NCBI RefSeq assembly: GCF_002042885.1
Contig: NZ_MVFY01000001.1
Coordinates: 434,001 to 498,000, forward strand
Reading direction: 5' to 3'
Source of the DNA: Citrobacter portucalensis
GTDB lineage: Bacteria; Pseudomonadota; Gammaproteobacteria; Enterobacterales; Enterobacteriaceae
Length of the DNA stretch: 64,000 bases
Shown here: positions 49,975-58,092 of the stretch, piece by piece
Layout: the number at the start of each line of letters is the position of its first letter
How positions within the stretch are numbered: position 1 is the first letter of the stretch
Program-made: the position numbers and the translations under genes
The notes under the pieces: model-generated
Databases searched by the model: none
Seen by the model: the letters and a program-made list of their open reading frames with translations, nothing else
What the model was told of the DNA's origin: nothing

Positions 49975-50608
49975 GTGGCTGCATTCCTGTGGTTTGTTGC
50001 TGTAGCAGCAACAGCTGCTGCCTGAGTTCGTCCATGAAGCGGTGTTTATCATCATGAAAACGCAATGCTCTGCCAATATTGACGTCAATAAACAACGGCA
50101 GCGGTATACGATTCCCTTTAGCCATTACGTGTTCCGTCCCACGTAGCCAGACGGGAATAATCGGCACATCCGGCACTCGCTGGCTCAGATGCCATAACCC
50201 GGATTTCAGCGGTGACAGTTTTCCCGGCTCACCGCGCGTCCCTTCCGGGAAGAGGATCAGGATCTTGCCGTCGCGTAATGCCTGTTCACACTGCCCCAGC
50301 GGATTGGTTTCTCCGCCCTTACGCGAAATGGGAATAATGTTGAGAATATTCAGCGCAAACCAGGCCATCGCCTTATTACGCAGGAAATAATCAGCAGCAG
50401 CCACCGGATGAATGGACGCCTGGCGGCGCAGCGGAAAGAGCGAAAGGAGTGCAAACACGTCCATATGGCTGTTGTGATTGGCGACAATAATCGCCGGGCC
50501 GCGAATGGGCAGACGATCCCGATGCCTGATACGCAGCCCAAGCCACAGCCATATCACTGGCCAGACAATGCAAAGCGTAAACAGCGTTCGCAAAATTGAG
50601 CTCATCAT
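49967..50608 (-). CDS. 1-acyl-glycerol-3-phosphate acyltransferase-like protein (PlsC family)
   Basis: A 213-residue PlsC-family acyltransferase with one N-terminal membrane segment (about 5-24). Motif NHNSHMDVF is the catalytic HX4D, and ILFPEGTRGEPG is the FPEGT box. It starts three bases after the ynbB stop and overlaps ynbC by eight bases. In K-12 ynbB is followed directly by ynbC, so this gene is an extra member of the operon here. A second ATG at 50605 is possible. Confidence 0.87.
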   Translation of the reverse strand: MMSSILRTLFTLCIVWPVIWLWLGLRIRHRDRLPIRGPAIIVANHNSHMDVFALLSLFPLRRQASIHPVAAADYFLRNKAMAWFALNILNIIPISRKGGETNPLGQCEQALRDGKILILFPEGTRGEPGKLSPLKSGLWHLSQRVPDVPIIPVWLRGTEHVMAKGNRIPLPLFIDVNIGRALRFHDDKHRFMDELRQQLLLLQQQTTGMQPHE

Positions 50609-50611
50609 AAG

Positions 50612-51529
50612 TTAGTAGCAAAAGTAGCGGATGAAGTGGAAAAAAACGGGGGCGGTGAAGATCAGAGAATCCAGTCGATCAAGAATACCGCCGTGGCCTG
50701 GCAACAGTGTTCCGCTGTCCTTCACGCCGATATCACGTTTTATTGCCGACATCACCACATCGCCACAAAAACCGCTGAGACCGATAATAAAACCCGCCAG
50801 CAGCGACAACGGTAAGTTTAATGGCGTCATCACAGGCCCAAGCAGTGCCGCCATCAGCGTAGTCGTTGCCACGCCGCCGATCAATCCCGCCAGCGTCTTG
50901 TTAGGGCTGACCTTAGGCATAACCTTCATACGCCCAATCGATTTTCCCCACAGGTACTGCGCAATATCGTTGAACTCCGTTAAACCTACCAGGAAGAGCA
51001 CCAGCAATGCGCCGGTTTGTTTGCCATCATCAGGCAGTACCAGCAAAAACGCGACATGGCTGAACGCAAATACGGTGGTCATCAGGCTCCAGTGATGCTG
51101 CGAGGCAAAACGTAAGAAGCCCTGCGTATCACCCGCAATCACCATACGAACAGGTAAGAATAAGAATGCATAGACCGGGATAAAAACGACAAACATGCCG
51201 TACCAGTTGATGCCAATCAACCAGTAGTTAATCGGAATAGCAACGAACATCCACAGCAGCGGCATGCGGTCGGTTTGACGCGACGGAGCCAGCGTCAAAA
51301 ACTCCTTTAGCGCCATGAAACTCACCAGCGCAAAAAAGGTTAACGCCAGCCAGCGCGGACTTAAAATAGCCAGAGAAAACAATAAGATGATTACCCACCA
51401 GGTGCGAATGCGTAATGTCAGTTCCCGCCAGTCTTTGCCCGGTCGTCGCCACACCAGTAATCCATTCACCACCGTTGCAACCAACAGCAGCGCAAAAATG
51501 ACCGCGAGTGACCTCTCTAACAGCATCAT
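50612..51529 (-). CDS. ynbB: YnbB, CDP-diglyceride synthase-like protein
   Basis: CdsA-family cytidylyltransferase of 305 residues with about eight hydrophobic segments. The C-terminal family signature is complete: SAIKRDIGVKDSGTLLPGHG, then GILDRLDSL. It would make CDP-diacylglycerol from phosphatidate and CTP at the inner membrane. The start overlaps the ynbA stop as ATGA; a second ATG lies at 51526. Confidence 0.93.
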   Translation of the reverse strand: MMLLERSLAVIFALLLVATVVNGLLVWRRPGKDWRELTLRIRTWWVIILLFSLAILSPRWLALTFFALVSFMALKEFLTLAPSRQTDRMPLLWMFVAIPINYWLIGINWYGMFVVFIPVYAFLFLPVRMVIAGDTQGFLRFASQHHWSLMTTVFAFSHVAFLLVLPDDGKQTGALLVLFLVGLTEFNDIAQYLWGKSIGRMKVMPKVSPNKTLAGLIGGVATTTLMAALLGPVMTPLNLPLSLLAGFIIGLSGFCGDVVMSAIKRDIGVKDSGTLLPGHGGILDRLDSLIFTAPVFFHFIRYFCY

Positions 51530-52131
51530 TTCACGGCCTCTTCACGCAATGCACTTTTACAGCGATTAATCACCGTCCATAACAGTAAGAGCGTAGCAAT
51601 ACCCCAGAGCACATTGTTCCACTGCGCAACCTGCGGCCACAGCGCCAGCGCCAGACCCCACGCGCCAAATACCAACGCTCTGTCGCTTTTACCCAGCGGT
51701 CCGGCATAGCTGCGGACGCCATTAATCGTTTGTGCCAGGACGCCGCAAAACTCCGTCATCACCGCACAGAACAGCATCACCAAAACCAGTAATACGTTAC
51801 TGTCGGGGAGCAGCATAAACGGCAAGTAAAGCGCAATGTCGGAAAGAATGTCTCCGCTTTCATTAAGAATGGCCCCAAGTCGCGATTGTTGGTTGCATTC
51901 CCGCGCCAACATGCCGTCCAGTGCATTGAGCGCCATCCGTATAAACAACACGATGGGCAGGAGAAGAAAAAATTCAGGTTGGGGGAAAATAACCAGCACT
52001 GCACCGGTCACAAAAGAAAGCGCCATCGCGGCAAGAGTAACGTGATTCGCTGTGACGCCTTTTTTATGTAGCCAGAACATGAGAGGCCGCAAAAGCGCCT
52101 GAAAGGCGGGCTTTATCTGATAAAGCGTCAT
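51526..52131 (-). CDS. ynbA: YnbA, CDP-alcohol phosphatidyltransferase
   Basis: Membrane enzyme of 201 residues. The family signature DGMLARECNQQSRLG-AILNESGDILSD fits D-G-x2-A-R-x8-G-x3-D-x3-D. It would transfer the phosphatidyl group of CDP-DAG to an alcohol; the alcohol is not known. GTG and ATG codons at 52137 and 52134 precede the ATG at 52131; the last fits GGAG spacing and E. coli MTLYQIKP. First gene of the ynb operon here, only 107 bases from ydbL. Confidence 0.93.
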   Translation of the reverse strand: MTLYQIKPAFQALLRPLMFWLHKKGVTANHVTLAAMALSFVTGAVLVIFPQPEFFLLLPIVLFIRMALNALDGMLARECNQQSRLGAILNESGDILSDIALYLPFMLLPDSNVLLVLVMLFCAVMTEFCGVLAQTINGVRSYAGPLGKSDRALVFGAWGLALALWPQVAQWNNVLWGIATLLLLWTVINRCKSALREEAVK

Positions 52132-52238
52132 CATCACTCCTTGATAATTTGTTGATTTAAATATAGTGGATTAATTAATCGTTGCCGCCTATTACTTTTT
52201 ATGGGAGTAACTAAATAAATCGAGCATATAAAAATACT

Positions 52239-52565
52239 CTATTGTTTTCTCAACCACTTACCATTTATACCCTGCACATACTCTCCCGGTTTAGCGCGAG
52301 CAACCAGCTTTTGCCCGGCCATTTTTGCCACTTCATCTGGCGGAATATTATTGCTCTCTGCCAGTTGCTGATAGCTGGCGTTGCGCGCTTTATTAATCTC
52401 ACTCACCAGCGCCTGCGTTTCGGCATCGGTTTGCAATGCGACCAGATAGCCATTGAGCGTTTCCCCTACTCGCCCCTGAGTTCTGGCTTCATTCAGGGTC
52501 AATGCCCACGTATTGCTGCTGAGTAAACTTAGGACGACCAGCGCCACTGCAAACTGTTTTCTCAT
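52239..52565 (-). CDS. ydbL: YdbL, DUF1318 periplasmic protein
   Basis: A 108-residue periplasmic protein with a Sec signal peptide (RKQFAVALVVLSLLSSNTWA) and a DUF1318 domain (LNEARTQGRVGETLNGYL, and GQKLVARAKPGEYVQGINGK). It works with YdbH and YnbE in E. coli, apparently modulating YnbE assembly (recalled). Two ATGs (52568 and 52565) are adjacent; the second matches E. coli. Confidence 0.94.
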   Translation of the reverse strand: MRKQFAVALVVLSLLSSNTWALTLNEARTQGRVGETLNGYLVALQTDAETQALVSEINKARNASYQQLAESNNIPPDEVAKMAGQKLVARAKPGEYVQGINGKWLRKQ

Positions 52566-52572
52566 CATGACC

Positions 52573-52764
52573 TCAGAACAAATCGCTGCGCGATTTCAAT
52601 AAACTTTCGACGTCTTTATCAACTTTGATATGGATCTCATGCTCGATTTTGACGTTCATATTAATGGTGATGGGCTCTTTTGGCGCAGCCACTTCGATTC
52701 TGGGAGTACACCCTACCAGCAGAGATGAAGTCAGCAGACCCAGCATGGCAGCTATCGTTTTCAT
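52573..52764 (-). CDS. ynbE: YnbE, outer-membrane lipoprotein partner of YdbH
   Basis: A 63-residue lipoprotein: lipobox LLVGC with Cys19, then a beta-rich mature part (PITINMNVKIEHEIHIKVDK). In E. coli it multimerises and caps YdbH to complete an intermembrane bridge. The ATG overlaps the ydbH stop by four bases, so the two are made together. Confidence 0.94.
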   Translation of the reverse strand: MKTIAAMLGLLTSSLLVGCTPRIEVAAPKEPITINMNVKIEHEIHIKVDKDVESLLKSRSDLF

Positions 52765-55400
52765 TGTTGTTCCTCACATTCCTTGCCTTTCGGGCAATGG
52801 GTTTCCGGCAGCGCTGCATTTTGTTCAAGCCATGCCTGTAAATTGTCGCCAAAACGCAAACTGCGCCATAGCGTAAAGACGTTTTCCTCGTGGGTATAAT
52901 TCAAATTAACCGTACCTACTTTGCCATCTACCCGACTATTGCCAGTCACGGTTGACTGCATGGTTAAGACACCGAGGTTATCCAGATTTATTTTCGTCCA
53001 CGAATGGCTTATTTCCATATAACGCAGCCAGTTAATGGCCGCCCCCGCCGCCATGTTATCTTTGACGACCGCATCCGCTGTGTCCTTATCAATACGCAAC
53101 GTCATCGGCCCTGGATTAGTCAACCAGCCGTCTTTAATGATCCATTTTTCGTTATCCAGCCATAATGGCAACGCACCACTGACCGGGCCAGACATGGCGA
53201 ACTGTTTGGGGTTAACCGCACTGATAAGCTCGCTGGAAGAGATATTCTGCACCCGCAATAAGGCCGGGTCGTGCTGCGGCATCCGCAGTTGCTGCATGAT
53301 GATTTTGCCACCCAGCAGGTCGGCACTGACATCGCTCAACAGTAACGGGTTGTTTTCACTCCAGGGGTACGCCCCCTGCAGATCGGCGGTGATATTCTTC
53401 ACCGTCACCTGATTCACCACTTCCGCAATACGCAGTGAAATAGGTCCACGCGTACCCAGTTGCCATGCGCCTTCACTAAACCGGAAAGGCAATACAAAAT
53501 CGACACCGTTGATTTGGTTATCGGCCATCCAGGCGCTACCGCCTTTTAACACCCCATGACCGCCTGCTTCAAAGCCCTGCTCCGGGGCTGCCGAAAATGC
53601 GACCTGCGCATACAGATCACCTTCACGTAGCTTCATTTTCCAGTCAGGTGGAACCAGAGGTTGGAATACGGTGAGCGATTGTTTTGGCCACCATGCCTGT
53701 CCGCGCAGACGGATACCGTCCCAACGACCATTCAGCTGTACGGGCCCAATCGCCCCCGCGTGAAGCTGGCCTTTGAACTGGAAAATTGTCGGATCGCTAC
53801 CTTCCACGCTGAACTTCAGCGTCGATGGTGGTAACACGCTTCCCCCGGTGAAGGTGGTGTTCCCTGCGTCCAGCGACAGCGCGCCGCTAAATGTCGGTTT
53901 GGTTGCATCCCGCACCCAAACTATCGGTTCGTCAATCACCAGACGCGGATTTTCCACCTTCATCGTGCCGTATTGCAGATGATCAAATCCGGTAGAAAGA
54001 TCAAATAGCTTCAGGGTGTTGTCATGCCATTCTCCCTTACCCGCTACGTCCCAACGGGCATGCATCGGCGTAAAGCTGCCTTCCCCCCAATATCGCCACT
54101 GCCAACGACCGGCATCAGGAAGAAAATCATTTGCCAGGCCATCCAGATGCAGTTCAAAGCCCCCCATCTGGTTTTCATGCGCACGTAAAATAGCCTGCAG
54201 ACGCCCATCCACACCACGTTGCGTGACTTTTACGCCTGCCAGCGGCCAGCGAATCTCGTCAATATCCAGCGAATCAATCAACCGTCCACGTGAGCGCAGC
54301 AGCGCCCCTGGCTCGAAAGCCAATTGCGGATCGTTCAGACTTCCAGTGAGTCTGGCGGGTAATTTCGCGTAGAAGATCAGATCGCCCTGTTTCGCTTCAC
54401 CGGTCAACTGTAGCGGCATATCGCTACTATCCATGCCAAGCTTACCTGGCCCCAGCGTTAATACGGCGTTTCCTTTACCGGCATCGCCATGCGTCAGAAC
54501 GTTCAGACGCCCGCTCACCACCGCGTTTTCCAGTCCGGCCTGCCAGTTTTCAACTTTCATGCCCAGCCGGCCACTTAACGGGAATCCCTGATAAGGCCAG
54601 TTCCAGCGTCCGTCGCTGATGGTCAGTTGCTGGCGTGTTATTTCCCACGGAAGGTCAAGCAGCGGATCGGCATTATCACGCGCCATGACAATCAGTTGTC
54701 CGCTGTTTTCTTGCCACTCCAGTTCGGCGTCCACAAGCGTAGGCTCTTGCGGCAGACTTAACGTCGCAACCGCATGACCGCTTACCGGTAGCCCATCGGG
54801 AACCAGTGGCATAGTAAATTCACCGACCAGTTTTACCGGCGGCTGGCCTTCAAATGCCGCAACATCCAGCTCAGTTACCGTGAGGTTTTGCCCGTGCAAA
54901 CGCCCCTGGAATTTAACTTTTTCACCCTGGTAACGCAGCTGTTGAGTGGTGGGAGTGAGCGAGAGTGACAGTTTTCCCTGCCATTCCTGCCATGGAGAAA
55001 GAATAAGTTTGTCGATGTTAATCCAGGTATTGGGCAGCATTGACTGCCATTCAGCCAGCGTTTTAGGCGCTGCCGGCGATGGCTCTGCCTGCGGCAATTT
55101 GGCCAGGCAAGCTGAATCCAACTCAATGGTCCCGACATTCAGCGACCAGCGGCTGGGGTGAGACAGATCCGCCTGAGTGATGCGTGCTAGCGGGCAATCT
55201 TCAACCAGATAGCGGAGTTCAGGTATATGCAACCCATGCCGTGTCAGCCGCGGGCTCTCATCCAGCGCGATGCGTGTTCCAACGGGTAACCAGATACCCA
55301 CCAACGTAGGCACCCACAGGCCAAGCGTCATCACTAGCGTCAGCGGCACGAGAATCAATAATAAGAGGAGTGCCAGAACGGCTTTATATTTACCCTTCAT
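52761..55400 (-). CDS. ydbH: YdbH, AsmA-like intermembrane phospholipid transporter
   Basis: An 879-residue AsmA-family protein with an N-terminal inner-membrane anchor (about residues 8-30) and a long periplasmic beta-groove. With TamB and YhdP it moves glycerophospholipids to the outer membrane in E. coli; YdbH needs YnbE at the outer membrane. The C-terminal part carries the conserved segment NLNYTHEENVFTLWRSLRFG. Operon ydbH-ynbE-ydbL is intact. Confidence 0.95.
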   Translation of the reverse strand: MKGKYKAVLALLLLLILVPLTLVMTLGLWVPTLVGIWLPVGTRIALDESPRLTRHGLHIPELRYLVEDCPLARITQADLSHPSRWSLNVGTIELDSACLAKLPQAEPSPAAPKTLAEWQSMLPNTWINIDKLILSPWQEWQGKLSLSLTPTTQQLRYQGEKVKFQGRLHGQNLTVTELDVAAFEGQPPVKLVGEFTMPLVPDGLPVSGHAVATLSLPQEPTLVDAELEWQENSGQLIVMARDNADPLLDLPWEITRQQLTISDGRWNWPYQGFPLSGRLGMKVENWQAGLENAVVSGRLNVLTHGDAGKGNAVLTLGPGKLGMDSSDMPLQLTGEAKQGDLIFYAKLPARLTGSLNDPQLAFEPGALLRSRGRLIDSLDIDEIRWPLAGVKVTQRGVDGRLQAILRAHENQMGGFELHLDGLANDFLPDAGRWQWRYWGEGSFTPMHARWDVAGKGEWHDNTLKLFDLSTGFDHLQYGTMKVENPRLVIDEPIVWVRDATKPTFSGALSLDAGNTTFTGGSVLPPSTLKFSVEGSDPTIFQFKGQLHAGAIGPVQLNGRWDGIRLRGQAWWPKQSLTVFQPLVPPDWKMKLREGDLYAQVAFSAAPEQGFEAGGHGVLKGGSAWMADNQINGVDFVLPFRFSEGAWQLGTRGPISLRIAEVVNQVTVKNITADLQGAYPWSENNPLLLSDVSADLLGGKIIMQQLRMPQHDPALLRVQNISSSELISAVNPKQFAMSGPVSGALPLWLDNEKWIIKDGWLTNPGPMTLRIDKDTADAVVKDNMAAGAAINWLRYMEISHSWTKINLDNLGVLTMQSTVTGNSRVDGKVGTVNLNYTHEENVFTLWRSLRFGDNLQAWLEQNAALPETHCPKGKECEEQQ

Positions 55401-55548
55401 GGGTAGTTAATATCCTGATTTAGCAAAAATTTAAGCCGGTTTAGGCCTGTATTGTGGCATGTTTAACTGGATATGCCCACATTAAGGATAGATAACCGAT
55501 TTCTAGGCACGCTGTTACACGTGCCGTCTGGGATATTAAGATTCAGAC

Positions 55549-55761
55549 TCAATGAGGCCTAAGTTGTCCATCGCTATGTTTAGGTCCGATACGACCTGCT
55601 TCTATCAGAATTTCCTCAATGAGTTCTTCGAGGCACTCCCTACCATGATGATCGCAGACCAGATGTACCTGCCGGGAAATCTCATCAGGTTTCATACCAT
55701 CGCATAATGCCGCCTTGAGCATTAGGGTGGCCCATCGTTTTGCTTCAGAGTGAGTCAGCAT
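55549..55761 (-). CDS. Unrecognised 70-residue protein
   Basis: Not recognised. Begins MLTHSEAKRWATLMLKAALC; soluble, helical, with CDHHGRECLEELIEE giving Cys/His residues that could bind a metal. GGGAGGGG six bases before the ATG is a strong ribosome site, which supports a real gene. It lies between ydbH and ldhA on the ydbH strand, about 150 bases upstream of ydbH. Confidence 0.65.
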   Translation of the reverse strand: MLTHSEAKRWATLMLKAALCDGMKPDEISRQVHLVCDHHGRECLEELIEEILIEAGRIGPKHSDGQLRPH

Positions 55762-56016
55762 AACCCCTCCCGATAATTGCTACCTGTATAAGCGTAGCTG
55801 TCCGGATGTGATTCGGCTGGCTTTTTACCTGCCGCGATATTCAGGTGTTGAGTTGGATAGAAAAATATCCAGTTGTTGAAATTGTGTAACCTGCCCACAC
55901 TAACAACAGATGCGCTGACATTATTCATTACGCCTATGACTATCAATAACTTTTTAGATTTTGTAAAATAATTTGAATTGGATTAATGTGACGTCAAAAT
56001 CACTGGAGAAAGTCTT
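55762..56016. promoter_or_regulatory. Divergent promoter region of ldhA and the small gene
   Basis: The 255 bases between the divergent starts are AT-rich toward ldhA. GGAGA before the ldhA ATG is the ribosome site. No definite activator site could be assigned by eye. Confidence 0.45.
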
Positions 56017-57006
56017 ATGAAACTCGCCATCTATAGTACAAAACAGTACGACAAGAAGTATCTGCAGCAGGTTAACGAGGCTTTTGGTTTTGAACTTGAA
56101 TTCTTTGACTTTCTGTTGACGGAAAAAACAGCGAAAACCGCCCATGGCTGTGAAGCTGTGTGCATTTTCGTCAACGACGATGGCAGCCGCCCCGTTCTGG
56201 AAGAACTGAAAAAGCATGGCGTGAAATACATTGCGCTGCGTTGTGCCGGGTTCAATAACGTCGATCTCGACGCAGCAAAAGAGCTGGGTCTGCAGGTGGT
56301 GCGTGTTCCAGCTTATTCACCAGAGGCCGTCGCTGAGCATGCGATTGGCATGATGATGACGCTGAATCGCCGAATTCACCGCGCCTACCAGCGTACCCGT
56401 GATGCCAATTTCTCTCTTGAGGGGCTGACCGGTTTTACTATGTATGGCAAAACCGCTGGGGTGATCGGTACCGGTAAAATCGGTATTGCTGCGCTGCGGA
56501 TCCTGAAAGGTTTTGGTATGCGTCTGCTGGCGTTCGATCCTTACCCGAGCGCTGCTGCGCTGGAGCTAGGCGTTGAATATGTCGATCTTAAAACGCTGTT
56601 TGCCGAGTCAGATGTCATCTCTCTGCACTGCCCGTTAACACCGGAGAATTATCATCTGCTCAATCACGAAGCCTTTGAACAGATGAAAAACGGCGTGATG
56701 GTCATTAACACCAGTCGTGGTGCATTGATCGACTCACAAGCCGCTATCGATGCTCTGAAAAACCAGAAAATTGGTTCTCTGGGTATGGACGTGTACGAGA
56801 ACGAACGCGATCTGTTCTTTGAAGATAAATCCAATGACGTCATTCAGGATGATGTATTCCGTCGTCTCTCAGCCTGCCATAACGTGCTGTTTACCGGTCA
56901 TCAGGCATTCCTGACCGCCGAAGCGTTAATCAGCATTTCTGAGACCACGCTGCAGAATCTGGCCCAAATCTCCAAAGGCGAGACCTGTCCAAACGCCCTC
57001 TTCTAA
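56017..57006 (+). CDS. ldhA: LdhA, fermentative D-lactate dehydrogenase
   Basis: NAD-dependent D-2-hydroxyacid dehydrogenase of 329 residues converting pyruvate to D-lactate. The cofactor motif is GVIGTGKIGIAALR, with the acidic residue in LLAFDPYP. Catalytic residues lie in INTSRGALIDS (Arg), MDVYENE (Glu) and FTGHQAFLT (His). Single gene with its own terminator. Confidence 0.97.
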   Translation: MKLAIYSTKQYDKKYLQQVNEAFGFELEFFDFLLTEKTAKTAHGCEAVCIFVNDDGSRPVLEELKKHGVKYIALRCAGFNNVDLDAAKELGLQVVRVPAYSPEAVAEHAIGMMMTLNRRIHRAYQRTRDANFSLEGLTGFTMYGKTAGVIGTGKIGIAALRILKGFGMRLLAFDPYPSAAALELGVEYVDLKTLFAESDVISLHCPLTPENYHLLNHEAFEQMKNGVMVINTSRGALIDSQAAIDALKNQKIGSLGMDVYENERDLFFEDKSNDVIQDDVFRRLSACHNVLFTGHQAFLTAEALISISETTLQNLAQISKGETCPNALF

Positions 57007-57012
57007 TTCCTG

Positions 57013-57040
57013 TGCTCCCCTGGCGTCAGGGGAGCATTTT
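57013..57040 (+). terminator. Terminator of ldhA
   Basis: A perfect ten-base stem TGCTCCCCTG/CAGGGGAGCA with a four-base loop GCGT, followed by TTTT. Confidence 0.92.
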
Positions 57041-57118
57041 CAGACAATCACCGATGATAAATCATTCAGTATCATTATTATATTGAATGTATTCCCGTCA
57101 CAAACGTAGAGAAATTTA

Positions 57119-57538
57119 ATGAAGAAAGTTGTCACGTTGATTGCGCTCAGCATGCTGATTGCTGGCTGTGTGAGCAATGGAAAAGTTTCCGTCAATCGCG
57201 AACAGTTGCAGCATCATCGCTTCGTTTTGCAAAGCGTGAATGGTAAAGCCGTCACCGCCACCAACAACCCACCTGAGTTAAGTTTTGGCGAAAACATGAC
57301 GGTATCAGGAAAGATGTGTAATCAATTCCACGGCCAGGGCAAGCTGTCCGACGGTGAGTTGAAGGTAAAAGATATGGCGATGACGCGTATGATGTGCGCC
57401 GATCCACAGCTTAACGCGCTCGACGGGATCGTCAGCGAAATGTTTAAGCAAGGCGCACAGGTCGATCTGACTGCTGACCAGTTAACGCTGGCGACAGCAG
57501 AACAAACGCTGACGTATAAACTCGCGGATTTAATGTAG
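57119..57538 (+). CDS. hslJ: HslJ, heat-inducible META-domain lipoprotein
   Basis: A 139-residue protein with a lipoprotein signal (LSMLIAGCVSNG, acylated Cys17) and a META domain (ELSFGENMTVSGKMCNQF, MAMTRMMCADPQLNALD). E. coli HslJ is heat-induced and linked to novobiocin resistance. Convergent with ydbJ, 13 bases between stops. Confidence 0.94.
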   Translation: MKKVVTLIALSMLIAGCVSNGKVSVNREQLQHHRFVLQSVNGKAVTATNNPPELSFGENMTVSGKMCNQFHGQGKLSDGELKVKDMAMTRMMCADPQLNALDGIVSEMFKQGAQVDLTADQLTLATAEQTLTYKLADLM

Positions 57539-57551
57539 GAAACGTGGTGGC

Positions 57552-57818
57552 TTAATAGCTCCCACAACTTCCGGCGGCAAGCGATTGCTCACTACAGCGT
57601 TTGCCGTTGGGTAGCGCACACATCCCGATAGCAGAACCATCCAGTTGACGAGCAACAGAGAGCGAACCGCCAATCATGGCGCAATTAGCTTCTCCTGAAC
57701 TGGACATTGCTGCCTTCATGCCCGGTGCGACATGCGCGGCGGTTGCCTGCTGAACAGGTTCGCTGCTACAAGCCGATAATAATAACGCGGCACATCCTAC
57801 CCAAAACGCTGCGCGCAT
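57552..57818 (-). CDS. ydbJ: YdbJ, DUF333 lipoprotein
   Basis: An 88-residue lipoprotein: signal RAAFWVGCAALLLSACSS with lipobox LLSAC (Cys17). The C-terminal DUF333 part (ANCAMIGGSLSVARQ, MCALPNGKRCSEQSLAAG) has four cysteines that may pair in the periplasm. Sequence matches E. coli YdbJ. Confidence 0.94.
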   Translation of the reverse strand: MRAAFWVGCAALLLSACSSEPVQQATAAHVAPGMKAAMSSSGEANCAMIGGSLSVARQLDGSAIGMCALPNGKRCSEQSLAAGSCGSY

Positions 57819-58092
57819 CTTACTCCCCTCTGAATATTAACCAAACGACACAGCCATAAATAATAGGCAGCGGAAACACCGCCGTCGAGAGGCAAAATAC
57901 GCATTTATGCGTACTGTTTACATTTTCTGGCAATTTTTTGCCTGCTCCTTTGATCAAACCATTCATTCTGTTTATTCCAGGGACACAAAAGCGAAAATCT
58001 GTCTTTAGCGCTTTTGCTAAAATAGAAAGATAACTACAGGACTCGCCGCTGTTACGCGTGTCCCTCTTTTTGCGCAATGTAAGGGTGTCAGT

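Noticed and set aside
48214-50088. A 624-codon version of YnbC
   Set aside because: The extra 38 codons overlap the acyltransferase gene in another frame and include a low-quality Ser/Cys run; [12 protein letters not shown] at 49974 is the family start.
57820-58077. An 85-codon minus-strand frame between ydbJ and ydbK
   Set aside because: It covers the ydbK promoter and leader, and has no good ribosome site or recognisable family.
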